Source of the DNA: Thermococcus sp.
GTDB lineage: Archaea > Methanobacteriota_B > Thermococci > Thermococcales > Thermococcaceae
Length of the DNA stretch: 64,000 bases
Direction: 5' to 3'
Assembly (NCBI RefSeq): GCF_017656495.1
Contig: NZ_JACDNS010000006.1
Span: 1-64,000 of the forward strand
A program made the translations under genes and the position numbers. The notes under the pieces were generated by a model, which was not told where the DNA came from, did no database searches, and saw nothing but the letters and a program-made list of their open reading frames with translations. Below are positions 18,856-26,760 of this stretch, in pieces (the stretch's first letter is position 1; each line of letters begins with the position of its first letter).

Positions 18856-20181
18856 ATGAGTAAGAAAGTAGTCATTATCGGCGGTGGAGCTGCTGGAATG
18901 AGTGCTGCTTCAAGGGTCAAGCGTTTAAAGCCTGAGTGGGATGTTAAAGTCTTTGAAGCCACAGAATGGGTAAGCCACGCTCCTTGTGGGGTCCCTTATG
19001 TTGTCGAAGGAATTTCCCCAAAAGAAAAGCTGATGCACTATCCGCCAGAGTTCTTCATAAAGAAGAGGGGCATTAATCTGCACTTAAATGCTAAAGTTGT
19101 GGAAGTTGAGCAAGGACAAGTTAGGGTTCAGGAAAAAGATGGTGAGCACAAATATGAGTGGGACTACTTGGTTTTTGCCAATGGGGCCTCACCTAAGCTC
19201 CCACCAATTGAAGGAATTGACTTAGAGGGAGTTTTTACAGCTGATTTGCCCCCCGATGCAGTTGCGATAAGGGAATATATGCAGAAATATGATGTTGAAG
19301 ATGTGGTGGTTATCGGAACAGGATACATAGCACTAGAGATGGCTGAGGCTTTCGCTGCTCAAGGAAAGAATGTAACGGTCATTGGAAGGAGCGAGAGAGT
19401 TCTAAGGAAAAGCTATGACAAAGAAATCACAGATATAGTTGAAGCAAAGCTTAGGGAGCATATAAATCTCCGCCTGCAGGAGCTAACAATAAGAATTGAA
19501 GGCAAAGAGAGGGTTGAGAAAGTCGTTACTGATGCAAATGAGTACAAGGCTGATTTAGTTGTGATAGCAACGGGAATAAAGCCAAACATTGAGCTGGCAA
19601 AGCAGCTTGGCGTTAGAATTGGAGAAACTGGTGCAATATGGACAAACGAAAAAATGCAGACTAGTGTTGAGAATGTTTATGCAGCTGGAGACGTTGCTGA
19701 GACAAAGCACATAATTACTGGGAGGAGAGTCTGGGTTCCTTTAGCTCCCCCAGGAAACAAAATGGGTTACGTTGCAGGTAGCAACATAGCTGGAAATGAA
19801 ATTCACTTCCCTGGTGTTCTAGGAACGTCAATAACGAAGTTCATGGACTTGGAAATCGGAAAGACAGGACTAACTGAAGAAGAAGCTCTTAAAGAGGGCT
19901 ATGATGTTAAAACTGCTTTCATTGAAGCAAGAACAAAGCCTCACTACTACCCAGGTGGAAAGAAAATCTGGCTCAAGGCAGTGGCAGATAAAGAAACAAA
20001 CAAGCTTTTAGGGCTACAAGCAGTTGGTTCAGATGTATTACCAAGGATTGACGCATTTGCCATAGCTCTACAAGCTGGCTTTACGACAAAAGACTTGTTC
20101 TTTGCTGATTTAGCATATGCTCCTCCTTTTGCACCAGTATGGGATCCACTACTAGTGCTAGCAAGGGTTTTGAAGTTCTAA
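18856..20181 (+). CDS. cdr: CoA-disulfide reductase / NAD(P)H sulfur oxidoreductase
   Basis: A 441-residue FAD-dependent disulfide reductase. FAD Rossmann motif [15 protein letters not shown] at the N-terminus; active-site Cys44 in [13 protein letters not shown] (single Cys, as in CoADR/NADH oxidase, not a CxxxxC pair). NAD(P)H-binding motif [20 protein letters not shown] motif near [14 protein letters not shown], and the C-terminal dimerisation domain. Thermococcales homologues reduce CoA disulfide and elemental sulfur (NSR) with NAD(P)H. The SurR-type site in its promoter supports the sulfur-reduction role. Length is standard for the family. Confidence 0.95.
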   Translation: MSKKVVIIGGGAAGMSAASRVKRLKPEWDVKVFEATEWVSHAPCGVPYVVEGISPKEKLMHYPPEFFIKKRGINLHLNAKVVEVEQGQVRVQEKDGEHKYEWDYLVFANGASPKLPPIEGIDLEGVFTADLPPDAVAIREYMQKYDVEDVVVIGTGYIALEMAEAFAAQGKNVTVIGRSERVLRKSYDKEITDIVEAKLREHINLRLQELTIRIEGKERVEKVVTDANEYKADLVVIATGIKPNIELAKQLGVRIGETGAIWTNEKMQTSVENVYAAGDVAETKHIITGRRVWVPLAPPGNKMGYVAGSNIAGNEIHFPGVLGTSITKFMDLEIGKTGLTEEEALKEGYDVKTAFIEARTKPHYYPGGKKIWLKAVADKETNKLLGLQAVGSDVLPRIDAFAIALQAGFTTKDLFFADLAYAPPFAPVWDPLLVLARVLKF

Positions 20182-20189
20182 CCTTTCTT

Positions 20190-21443
20190 TTAAATTCTCA
20201 CCTTTTTCAGTAGCATTAGGCTCAAGAGAGCAAATAGTGAAGATGCTCCAAAGTTTGCTGTAAATCCACCCGCGTAAACTAAGAATCCACTTGAAAAGCT
20301 TCCTATTATGTACCCAAGTGAGTTGATTAAGTTAAATGTTCCCATTGCTGTTCCTTTTTCCTTCTCGCCAGCAAGTTTTCCAACAATTGAAGTTGATGAA
20401 ATGCTTATGAATGACCATGAATAACCAGCAAGGAAGTATGAAAGAAAGGCTAATGGTAAGAGATATGGAACTATAAATGTTCCTATAAGGATGGTTGTAA
20501 TTCCGATCAGTCTCAGTGCTATACCCTCCTTTAAAACCTTCAGCTTGTCTCTGTTTTCAAGCATTAATCCAACTCTTAAATACATAAAAGCTGAAACTGA
20601 AGAGTTGAGTATTGCTGCCAAATAAATATATCTTCTCTCAAAACCGTTTTCTGCTAGTAGCACTGGAAACTGCGAGAAATACATTCCAACGGATATCCAG
20701 AATAAGAATGATGCGAAGTAAAACTTCCCAAATTTTGGTTTTCTGAGATTTATATGTAGCATGAAAGTTGGCACGTAGCGGATTTTCTCAACTACATAAT
20801 TTCCAAAAATCATAATGCTCTTTCTATTCACGTAAATCGGAATCTCTCTAATTGTTTTGGCTCCCCAGATGAGTGATGGAATATTGAGGATAGCAAAGAG
20901 AAGCAAGAGTTGTCCTATTGTGAGATACTGAGATAAAACGAAGCCTAAACCAAGTCCAAAAACCCATGCCCAACCGCTTATCTCGTTGAACTTTCCTATT
21001 CCATAGTTCCAGCTGTGCTTTCTAACACTTCTAAGAACGAGGACTATTGGTACGGAAATCGTTGAAGCTAGGAAAAATGAGTAGACTGCGTTGAGTAGAA
21101 TAAATTCAACTGGACTGTTTGTGAAAGAAAGGCCTGCTAGGAATACACTCACACTGAGGAATCCGAGGAGTATGAAGACCTTTCTCCTCAATGTCTTATC
21201 GCTCAGCTTCCCCCAGAACAAGCTGCCAATCATTGAAGATAGACTTGCGAGAGAGTTCATTATTCCGACCATCTGGGCATTTCCGCCGAGCTGAAGTAGG
21301 TATAGAGGCATTAGAATTGAACTTCCACCAGTTGAGATCTTGAAAGGCACGAAGGAGTAGAACCACTTAGGGGCCTTTGATATTCCATAATACCTATGAG
21401 AGACCTTCTTTGCATGCATTGTGGCGTTTATTCTTTGACTCAT
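20190..21443 (-). CDS. Major facilitator superfamily transporter
   Basis: A 417-residue protein with 12 predicted membrane segments. The loop between TM2 and TM3 has the MFS signature LFWGKLSDKTLRRKVFILLG, and a matching GxLADR-like loop occurs in the second half. Substrate unknown. It ends 8 bases from the convergent reductase gene. SD AAGGTGAT precedes ATG 21443, and a TATA box CCTTTATAAACC lies on the minus strand at 21479-21490. Confidence 0.9.
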   Translation of the reverse strand: MSQRINATMHAKKVSHRYYGISKAPKWFYSFVPFKISTGGSSILMPLYLLQLGGNAQMVGIMNSLASLSSMIGSLFWGKLSDKTLRRKVFILLGFLSVSVFLAGLSFTNSPVEFILLNAVYSFFLASTISVPIVLVLRSVRKHSWNYGIGKFNEISGWAWVFGLGLGFVLSQYLTIGQLLLLFAILNIPSLIWGAKTIREIPIYVNRKSIMIFGNYVVEKIRYVPTFMLHINLRKPKFGKFYFASFLFWISVGMYFSQFPVLLAENGFERRYIYLAAILNSSVSAFMYLRVGLMLENRDKLKVLKEGIALRLIGITTILIGTFIVPYLLPLAFLSYFLAGYSWSFISISSTSIVGKLAGEKEKGTAMGTFNLINSLGYIIGSFSSGFLVYAGGFTANFGASSLFALLSLMLLKKVRI

Positions 21444-21642
21444 TCAAATCACCTTGAGGCTGGTGAAGGGCAAGTTTAGGTTTATAAAGGTTGCTGAAAA
21501 GAAGAGGACTTTGATGAACACCAATATGCATTTCCTTGCTGGGAAATAAAGAAGAAGGAGCCTTAAAAGATGAACTGACTGTTTTCTTGCTGGAACCTCA
21601 TCATTGGATTCAACTAAAGTGTCAAAACTTCAATCAGAAGCA

Positions 21643-21681
21643 GTTATAAAAAGTTGTTGGATTAAAGATTGAAAGGGGTGG
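21643..21681 (+). promoter_or_regulatory. Promoter and SD of trmO
   Basis: TATA-like GTTATAAAAAG (21643-21653) and SD AAAGGGGTGG (21673-21680) ahead of the probable TTG start at 21687. The rest of the 243-base gap back to 21444 contains the MFS promoter and no supported gene. Confidence 0.45.
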
Positions 21682-21686
21682 AGCTA

Positions 21687-22181
21687 TTGAAAAGTAACGT
21701 AATATGTTATAAACCCATCGGCATTATTCACACTCCATTTAAAGAGCCGAGAGGAGTTCCAATACAGCCTTCTGCAGCGAGAGGAATTGAAGGGAAGGTA
21801 GAAGTCTTCCCAGAATATGTCCGAGGCTTGAAAGATCTTGAAGGATTTTCGCATGTAATTTTAATTTACCACTTCCATCTGGCAAAACCCAGCAGTTTGT
21901 TGGTCAAGCCTTATATGGACGATGAGTATCATGGAGTCTTTGCCACCAGAGCTCCAAGTAGGCCTAACCCAATAGGTCTCTCTATAGTGAGGCTTGTCAG
22001 AGTTGAGGGAAACATACTTCACGTTAGAGATGTCGATATAGTGGATGGAACACCTCTCTTGGATATCAAACCCTACGTCCCGGATTTCGACGTTAGAGAG
22101 GTTGAAAGAATAGGCTGGCTTGAAAACAATATTCATAAACTTTTAAAGGCGAGGGATGATGGGAGGTTTATAATAGAGTAA
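21687..22181 (+). CDS. trmO: TrmO/TsaA-like tRNA t6A37 N6-methyltransferase
   Basis: About 164 residues with the SAM-binding beta-barrel fold of YaeB/TrmO. Motifs: IGIIHTPFKEPRGVPIQP, GFSHVILIYHFH, FATRAPSRPNPIGLSIVRL and VDIVDGTPLLDIKPYVP, all class hallmarks. Bacterial TrmO methylates N6 of t6A at tRNA position 37; archaeal members are presumed to act on tRNA as well. The frame opens with TTG at 21669, but SD AAAGGGGTGG is best spaced for TTG 21687 (MKSNVICYKPIG). No ATG is available at the family-typical start. Confidence 0.9.
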   Translation: MKSNVICYKPIGIIHTPFKEPRGVPIQPSAARGIEGKVEVFPEYVRGLKDLEGFSHVILIYHFHLAKPSSLLVKPYMDDEYHGVFATRAPSRPNPIGLSIVRLVRVEGNILHVRDVDIVDGTPLLDIKPYVPDFDVREVERIGWLENNIHKLLKARDDGRFIIE

Positions 22182-22215
22182 ATAAATTGAAAATCTTCAA
22201 AAACAAAAAGAAGGC

Positions 22216-22389
22216 TCAATAATACCAAATTGGTGTCCTATATGGCCAGTATGCTCTTCTACCATAAATCCATCCGGGCCTTTGCCATGGTGGAAGGTAA
22301 CTAAAAGGTCCATTTCCTGGCCAGGGTCCAGTCCATCTGCCTCTACCAAACCAACCTCTTCCTCTACCTCTTCCCCATCCTCTTGGCAT
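22216..22389 (-). CDS. Gly/Arg/Trp-rich mini-protein (PGNGPFSxLPPW family, copy 1)
   Basis: About 57 residues starting MPRGWGRGRGRGWFGRGRW. The SD GGAGGTGA lies 5 bases before ATG 22389; the frame continues upstream to 22404 through the SD. The first half is glycine/arginine rich. The second half holds GPWPGNGPFSYLPPW followed by RPGW, then Tyr/Trp-rich ends. The core is shared with the next mini-gene (22455-22661). Function unknown. The small MPRG.. proteins beside NifX-like genes in other anaerobes (DUF5320-like) are a possible parallel. Confidence 0.7.
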   Translation of the reverse strand: MPRGWGRGRGRGWFGRGRWTGPWPGNGPFSYLPPWQRPGWIYGRRAYWPYRTPIWYY

Positions 22390-22454
22390 GAGCGTCACCT
22401 CCATTTACTTTTGACCAAATCTAACGCAAAAATAAAAATTTCAAAGGAAAGAAT

Positions 22455-22661
22455 TCACCAATCCCACCAATAGGCCCACCAGGGATAGTAGTATGGATAG
22501 TAATTCCTAAGCCATGCATAATATCCCCATGGTCCTCCAAAGAGCCACCAGCACGCTCCCCTTCCAAAGAGCCATCCAGGCCTCAGCCATGGTGGAAGCC
22601 AACTGAATGGGCCGTTTCCAGGCCAAGGCTTCCACCAATACCAGCCCCAACCCCACGGCAT
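22455..22661 (-). CDS. Trp/Tyr/Pro-rich mini-protein (PGNGPFSxLPPW family, copy 2)
   Basis: About 68 residues beginning MPWGWGWYWWKPWPGNGPFS and continuing LPPW..RPGW, then a very aromatic tail (YYPYYYPWWAYWWDW). Roughly a third of residues are aromatic. The ATG overlaps the stop of the NifX-like gene (TGATG at 22659-22663), with SD GGAGGTGG upstream, so translation is coupled. It is homologous to copy 1 through the PWPGNGPFS-x-LPPW core. Function unknown. Low complexity makes family assignment hard, but the tight coupling and paralogy argue that it is a real gene. Confidence 0.72.
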   Translation of the reverse strand: MPWGWGWYWWKPWPGNGPFSWLPPWLRPGWLFGRGACWWLFGGPWGYYAWLRNYYPYYYPWWAYWWDW

Positions 22662-23278
22662 CACCACCACCTCCAAGGAGCGTTCTTTGGGATGAAAAAC
22701 GGGCAGGCGGGATCATCGGCGTGAACAGTTAGATTCCAGAATTCACACTTGCCGTTCTTATAATGGATGCAATCCTTGTGTCTAGGTGGTTCCGGTATTG
22801 GTGGTCTTGCTGGTATCGGGAATGGAGGATAGTAAGCTTGTGGCTGAGGAGCGGGTGGGTAGTATGGTGGGACTTGAGATTGTTGAGGTGGATAGGGTGC
22901 CTGTGGTGGTGCCTGGAAAGGTTGTGGATATTCTGGTGGTTGCGGGGTTTCGCCTTTACTTATCCTCTCAATAGCTTCCTTTATTGGGGTTCCCGGTGGA
23001 AATGTGTAAACCTTAATTCCTGCAGCTTGCAGAGCAGCCATTGCGTTTGGGCTAAGTTGAGGAGCAATCACTGCATCAACGCCTTCCTTAATGAGCATTT
23101 GCACAACTATTGGTCCTGCTCCACTTGGAACATTCATAGCTTCGTTTTTGATAGTTCTAACGTTTTTAATTTCTCCATTCTCTATATCAACGATTGTAAA
23201 CACAGGAGCCCTCGCAAAGACTGTTGAAATTGTGTCTTCTAATCCCCCACTTCTTGAACTTGGTATTGCAATTCTCAT
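22661..23278 (-). CDS. NifX/NafY-type dinitrogenase cofactor-binding domain protein with Pro-rich linker
   Basis: 205 residues. Residues 1-105 form the Fe-Mo-cofactor/NifX-like fold (MRIAIPSSRSGGLEDTIS, VFARAPVFTIVDIENGEI, GAGPIVVQMLIKEGVDAVIA). A Pro/Gln/Tyr-rich linker (about 110-165) follows, and then a small Cys cluster (CIHYKNGKCEFW, then DDPACPFF) ending in PWRWW. The organism shows no nitrogenase here. Such proteins are generally thought to carry iron-sulfur or other metal clusters. The tail ends in aromatic residues like the two mini-proteins that follow. SD GGGGTGAT before ATG 23278. Confidence 0.85.
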   Translation of the reverse strand: MRIAIPSSRSGGLEDTISTVFARAPVFTIVDIENGEIKNVRTIKNEAMNVPSGAGPIVVQMLIKEGVDAVIAPQLSPNAMAALQAAGIKVYTFPPGTPIKEAIERISKGETPQPPEYPQPFQAPPQAPYPPQQSQVPPYYPPAPQPQAYYPPFPIPARPPIPEPPRHKDCIHYKNGKCEFWNLTVHADDPACPFFIPKNAPWRWW

Positions 23279-23295
23279 GACATCACCCCATTATG

Positions 23296-23334
23296 TGCAT
23301 ATGCAAAAAAAGTTTAAAAATTTTGTTGGACAAA
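23296..23334 (-). promoter_or_regulatory. Promoter region of the NifX-like/mini-protein operon
   Basis: On the minus strand a TATA-like AATTTTTAAACTT (23308-23320) lies upstream of ATG 23278. Two symmetric elements flank it: the perfect palindrome TGCATATGCA (23296-23305) downstream and the inverted repeat TTTGT-TGG-ACAAA (23322-23334) just upstream. Either may bind a regulator. The rest of the gap to 23560 is AT-rich and contains the repeat at 23526-23543. Confidence 0.4.
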
Positions 23335-23525
23335 TTTGAGTATAACCAAAGGTTGAAATGACGAAAAACCTTTATTTTGCTTAGAAAATCTAATTTCGGG
23401 CACTTTAATAAGCAAAAATAGGAGCTCAAGAAAATTAAAGAGGTCTTCAAAATTATGATTATCAAAATCTGATTTCTCACAAATGATTATTTTTGAGTCT
23501 ATTTCGTGATTAAGAATCTAACAAC

Positions 23526-23543
23526 ATTTTGTGTAAACAAAAT
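23526..23543. repeat. Inverted repeat ATTTTGT-GTAA-ACAAAAT
   Basis: A perfect 7-base inverted repeat with a 4-base spacer lies between the DUF364 stop and the NifX-like promoter. Its central 16 bases recur with one change at 25071-25086, upstream of the frameshifted lipoprotein gene. Confidence 0.5.
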
Positions 23544-23560
23544 TAGAACAAACAAAGTGC

Positions 23561-24301
23561 TTAACTAACTGCTATTGTGTACTTTCTGCTTTCCTTCGAA
23601 AATCCTCTAAAACAACCTAACTTTAACTTTTCTATTGCTCTCTCAATATCAACAACCTTCATAGATGCAATATGGGTTATTCCTATTCCTTTAAATAACT
23701 CTGGCAAAGCCTGCCCAGTGGGTCCTGTAAGGAGGACAATTTTTGCATTCTTTGCTCGTTCAGCTATCATATCAACAGTTCCGTTTACTATACAAGTTGC
23801 GCTTGCAATAACTGCATCCATCTCTGGCAAAAGCCAGTACTCCAGAGAATCGCTCAGCGTTTCTTTGTCCCACAGCTTTGGGTTGCGTTCAAAGATGTAT
23901 AACTCAAAATTTCTTCCTCGCAAAGCTTTAACTATTGGGGGCATGTTTCCAATGACTGCTATCTTTTCAATATCATCAGAAAGAAGCTCTGTGGCGTCAA
24001 TCCAATCCGCATTGCTCAAGTTAATGTGATATTGGGAGACTGCATTTATTGCTGCCAAAGCTAGTGTTCTTTCGACAATGTTCAGACTGTCAGCCATTTT
24101 TATGAACTCCTCCAGGCTTGGCTCTTCAATTAAGTTTTCATATCTTTGAATTTCCTCTGGCAGAGTCATGGCAACTCCGAGGGCTCTGCCCTTCTCACCC
24201 TTAACGAGGACATAAGTATAGGGAAGACCAAAGGAAAAATCAATGAGCTCCAAACCTTTTGCAAGCTTTAGTGCTTCTCTTTTGAATTTCCTCAACAGCA
24301 T
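23561..24301 (-). CDS. DUF364/DUF4213 putative heavy-metal chelation protein
   Basis: About 246 residues. The N-terminal DUF4213-like half (LLRKFKREALKLAKG, ALAAINAVSQYH) is followed by the C-terminal DUF364 half (KIAVIGNMPPIVKALRG, LYIFERNP, ASATCIVNGTVDMIAERA, LLTGPTGQALPELFKGIG). DUF364 is annotated as a putative chelation domain with a Rossmann-like fold; members are found near molybdenum/tungsten or iron genes. Substrate unknown. Start ATG 24301 with SD GAGGGTGAT; an upstream TTG (24319) lies before the SD. It follows the broken lipoprotein gene by 4 bases and was probably one operon with it. Confidence 0.85.
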   Translation of the reverse strand: MLLRKFKREALKLAKGLELIDFSFGLPYTYVLVKGEKGRALGVAMTLPEEIQRYENLIEEPSLEEFIKMADSLNIVERTLALAAINAVSQYHINLSNADWIDATELLSDDIEKIAVIGNMPPIVKALRGRNFELYIFERNPKLWDKETLSDSLEYWLLPEMDAVIASATCIVNGTVDMIAERAKNAKIVLLTGPTGQALPELFKGIGITHIASMKVVDIERAIEKLKLGCFRGFSKESRKYTIAVS

Positions 24302-24305
24302 ACTA

Positions 24306-25029
24306 TCACCCTCTTTCAACTCTAATCCCTTTCAGGCCCTCTATTCCAAGCTCAGGAATTTTGAACTCGCCATTTTCATAGATAATCGTTGGGTTTTTAT
24401 CAAGCACTTCTTTGAGGGAATATTCAAATCTTCCGTTTTTCGTTACGAAGACAACTTTCTTCGCAGTTTCCTTTAATATTGCCTTGTCAAGAACATCCTT
24501 AAGCTTTGCTGAATTGCTTTCGTTCTTTACTATTGCATCTATTCCATTAAAGATGTTCAGGGTTCTCGGCGAGAAGTAGAGTATGTTGAAGACCTCTCCA
24601 TAGACGGAGAAGCACTCCTTCTTTCTCACAAACTCCACAACTCTGATTTTCTTAGTCCAGTTGCACCTGCAGCTGTTTTGCTTGCCATTTTTACCGTTCC
24701 GTGATTTGTAAAATCGAGGATTACGTCTTTTACTTGCTCCTTTATGAGCTCTATCTTGCCGTTCACACCTTTGATTATCACCTTCTGGTAAGAAAACTCC
24801 TTCAGCAAGTCCTCAAGTGCTGGACCTTCCTGTTCCTTGCCATTGACCTCGAACTTGACCATCTTGAACTTCTTAAGCTCGTCAAGAGTGTACTCTTTCA
24901 AAATCTGTCCATTCTTCACTATTTTTACATTGTAAACGTTGCTGCTTGGGTTGATGTTGTCCCTTTTTCTGTACACCCCAAGCTAAAGGTGAGAATCAGC
25001 AACACAAACAGCAATCCAAGCTTCTTCAT
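24306..25029 (-). pseudogene. Lipoprotein gene with two apparent frameshifts
   Basis: Three overlapping frames make one plausible gene. Frame A starts at ATG 25029 after GGTGG and encodes a lipoprotein signal (MKKLGLLFVLLILTFSLGC) but stops within 40 codons. Frame B (from about 24970 to 24626) encodes YNVKIVKNGQILKEYTLDEL and a first domain ending in AAGATGLRK. Frame C (about 24650 to 24306) continues with RVVEFVRKKECFSVYGE and a second, similar domain (both have an L-[EK]-D-[LV]-L segment, then strands ending in a hydrophobic turn). Adding one base in the A5-G3 run near 24968 and one A in the A4 run near 24651 restores a single frame of about 240 residues. Either the gene is dead or the sequence has two homopolymer errors. 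Function unknown. Confidence 0.7.
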
Positions 25030-25069
25030 TTAACCACCCAGAGGATACACATCCTTATGAAATTTAAAC

Positions 25070-25087
25070 ATTTTGTGTAAATAAAAA
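25070..25087. repeat. Second copy of the TTTTGTGTAAAYAAAA element
   Basis: ATTTTGTGTAAATAAAAA repeats 15 of 16 core bases of the element at 23526-23543. It lies immediately upstream of the minus-strand TATA-like TGTTTAAATTTC (25059-25070) of the lipoprotein gene. A related half, GTGTTTACAAAAA, occurs in inverted orientation at about 25105. Confidence 0.45.
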
Positions 25088-25189
25088 CATTTAATTAAAT
25101 AGAAGTGTTTACAAAAATCCATGGATAACCGAAATATTCAAATATAAAATTTCATATGTAAGTTTTACCTGTATAGGGGGCTTGAATGT

Positions 25190-25981
25190 ATGGAAAGGAG
25201 AATAGCAATTGCTTTCATAATCTGTGCAATTATTACTGCGATGCCTTTTGCAGTTAAGATCGCCGAAAATAGTATTGAAAGCAGCACAGAAATTCCCTCT
25301 TCTCCAAATATAACTACTACACTTGGAGGAATAACCTACATCGGCTCAGCAGTTTCTCATGAAGGTTCTGACTTGCTCTGTGTTATTCCTGCCAAAGCTT
25401 ATGTTCCAGAGGCTGGGACTGAAGTTACACTCAACGTTACGGTTAAGTTTAAGCATGCCCAACCATGTCCCTACTCTGACTGGGAAATTCTAACTGAAAA
25501 TCCTGTCAATGTTGAAGTTGTCAGCGAGAGTGAGACTAAGTTGACTGATGCATACACGGCAGTTAAGCAGTACACCGTTAAGGTTCTTGGCAATGGCTCG
25601 CTTGATGTAGTATTTAAATATGGAAGTGGCTGTCCTTATGGTACAGAGGAAAGGGTTACAGTTTACTTCTACATTGGAACCCCATCAGAAGAGGAGATGA
25701 CAAATGCTTCTGCTCAGATTCCTAAGCTTAACATAACTGAAAAGATTATAACAGGTGTTATTGAAGAGGTAAATCTCGAAGAACGCTATTTCGTTGTTAA
25801 CTCAACTAAAATTGCAGTTAGAGGAAAGTGGAAAAGTGAAGATGGTACAGAGTACAACTGGAGGGAGATGCTTGCCCTCCTTAAAGTTGGAGAAAAAGTT
25901 GAAGTCAAAGCAACTTATGAAGATGGGGAATGGAAGGCCTATGAGATAACGATAAACGGCAAAACATTCGTTAAGGGGTGA
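25190..25981 (+). CDS. Secreted or membrane-anchored protein of unknown function
   Basis: 263 residues. The N-terminal hydrophobic segment (about 5-25) acts as signal or anchor. A Ser/Thr-rich linker and a beta-rich domain follow, with paired cysteines (LLCVIPAK, QPCPYSDWE, SGCPYGTEE) that could form disulfides outside the cell. A C-terminal OB-like module (about 190-263: GVIEEVNLEERYFVVNSTKI, LLKVGEKVEVKATYEDGEW) completes it. I do not recognise the family. It is divergent from the frameshifted lipoprotein and 4 bases upstream of the small membrane protein at 25986, with which it is probably co-transcribed. TATA-like AATATAAAAT at 25141-25150. Confidence 0.75.
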   Translation: MERRIAIAFIICAIITAMPFAVKIAENSIESSTEIPSSPNITTTLGGITYIGSAVSHEGSDLLCVIPAKAYVPEAGTEVTLNVTVKFKHAQPCPYSDWEILTENPVNVEVVSESETKLTDAYTAVKQYTVKVLGNGSLDVVFKYGSGCPYGTEERVTVYFYIGTPSEEEMTNASAQIPKLNITEKIITGVIEEVNLEERYFVVNSTKIAVRGKWKSEDGTEYNWREMLALLKVGEKVEVKATYEDGEWKAYEITINGKTFVKG

Positions 25982-25985
25982 TAAA

Positions 25986-26228
25986 ATGAGCTTCAAGCTA
26001 AGAATGTGGGTGTCGCTGACTCTCTTTGTTTTGTGGCTGATAACGGGAATAAGCGGTATTTTCCTTCTTATAGGTCCCCTCTTTGCAAAGTTGGGGATTT
26101 CTCTGCCGATATCTTTGATGGATACAATTCACACATATATTGGCTTTGCCTTCTTTGGACTCTCGGTTGTGCATGTTGCTCTCAACTGGTCTGCAATGAA
26201 AAGCTACTTCCGCAAGCTTATGCAATAA
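25986..26228 (+). CDS. Small two-helix membrane protein, DUF4405/cytochrome b-like
   Basis: 80 residues with two membrane helices (about 8-30 and 47-67). The second helix has two histidines in IHTYIGFAFFGLSVVHVALNW, 14 residues apart on a helix that could ligate haem, as in DUF4405/b561-like proteins. SD GGGGTGAT, ATG 25986, 4 bases after the preceding stop. Possible electron-transfer or metal-linked role in the membrane; this is inferred from the histidines and the neighbours. Confidence 0.75.
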   Translation: MSFKLRMWVSLTLFVLWLITGISGIFLLIGPLFAKLGISLPISLMDTIHTYIGFAFFGLSVVHVALNWSAMKSYFRKLMQ

Positions 26229-26255
26229 GTTTATATTTTATTAGGCTTACCTAAT
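26229..26255 (+). promoter_or_regulatory. Promoter with ATTAGG-N4-CCTAAT operator (copy 1)
   Basis: TATA box GTTTATATTTT (26229-26239) is followed at once by the palindrome ATTAGG-CTTA-CCTAAT (26240-26255), then SD GGTGAGG and ATG 26269. The same palindrome in the same position occurs at 26731-26746. It resembles TTAGG..CCTAA operators of DtxR/IdeR-type metal regulators. Confidence 0.7.
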
Positions 26256-26268
26256 TTTTGGTGAGGAA

Positions 26269-26664
26269 ATGAGGAAGCTTAGGGTAGCGTTTGGAATGGA
26301 AAATGAGGGAAAGCTGTCAGACGCTCACTATGGGGACTCAGAGTTCTTCTTAATCTACGAAATCTTAGAAGATGGAACTGCAAAGCTCTTGGAAAAGAGA
26401 CCAAACAGAGTTAAGGATATGGAGGAACATGATGGGGAACACGGCGATCCTAGGAAGTTTAGAGCTATTATTGAGCAGCTGAAAGACGTTGATGTGCTGG
26501 CGGCATTCAGAATGGGCCCCAACTTCTTGAGAATCAGAGACCAGAGCAATAAAGTTGTATTCTTTACGAGTACGAGGGATCTAAATTTAGCACTTCAAAG
26601 GGTTATTGAAAGCTTTGAAGAGCTTTGGAAGCAAGTTGAAGAGAAGAAGTCAAAGCATGCTTGA
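26269..26664 (+). CDS. NifX-like dinitrogenase cofactor-binding protein
   Basis: 131 residues with the NifX/Fe-Mo-cofactor-binding fold: LRVAFGMENEGKLSDAHYGDSEFFLIYEI at the N-terminus (with the conserved SDAHYGDS turn), then IIEQLKDVDVLAAFRMGPNFL and a C-terminal helix rich in Glu and Lys. His-rich loop EEHDGEHGD. It is a second member of the family in this cluster (compare 22661-23278) and shares an operator sequence with the radical SAM gene just downstream. Probable role: carrier or chaperone of a metal cluster. Cytoplasmic. Confidence 0.88.
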   Translation: MRKLRVAFGMENEGKLSDAHYGDSEFFLIYEILEDGTAKLLEKRPNRVKDMEEHDGEHGDPRKFRAIIEQLKDVDVLAAFRMGPNFLRIRDQSNKVVFFTSTRDLNLALQRVIESFEELWKQVEEKKSKHA

Positions 26665-26719
26665 ATTTTCAGTTTTACTTTTTTTGTTTTGTTCAACTTC
26701 ATAAATCCTAATTCGAAAT

Positions 26720-26746
26720 CTTTATACACCATTAGGTTCACCTAAT
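26720..26746 (+). promoter_or_regulatory. Promoter with ATTAGG-N4-CCTAAT operator (copy 2)
   Basis: TATA box CTTTATACACC (26720-26730) followed at once by ATTAGG-TTCA-CCTAAT (26731-26746), then GGTGA and ATG 26761. Arms are identical to copy 1 at 26240-26255; only the spacer differs. Confidence 0.7.
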
Positions 26747-26760
26747 TTCGGTGAAAGTCA

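Noticed and set aside
21511-21578. Possible C/D box RNA (TTGATGA ... CTGA) between the MFS and trmO genes
   Set aside because: The internal D' and C' boxes are missing or placed with no room for a guide; only chance matches remain.
22763-23227. 154-codon open frame on the plus strand opposite the NifX-like gene
   Set aside because: It is Trp/Cys-rich shadow sequence of the Pro-rich linker, without SD.
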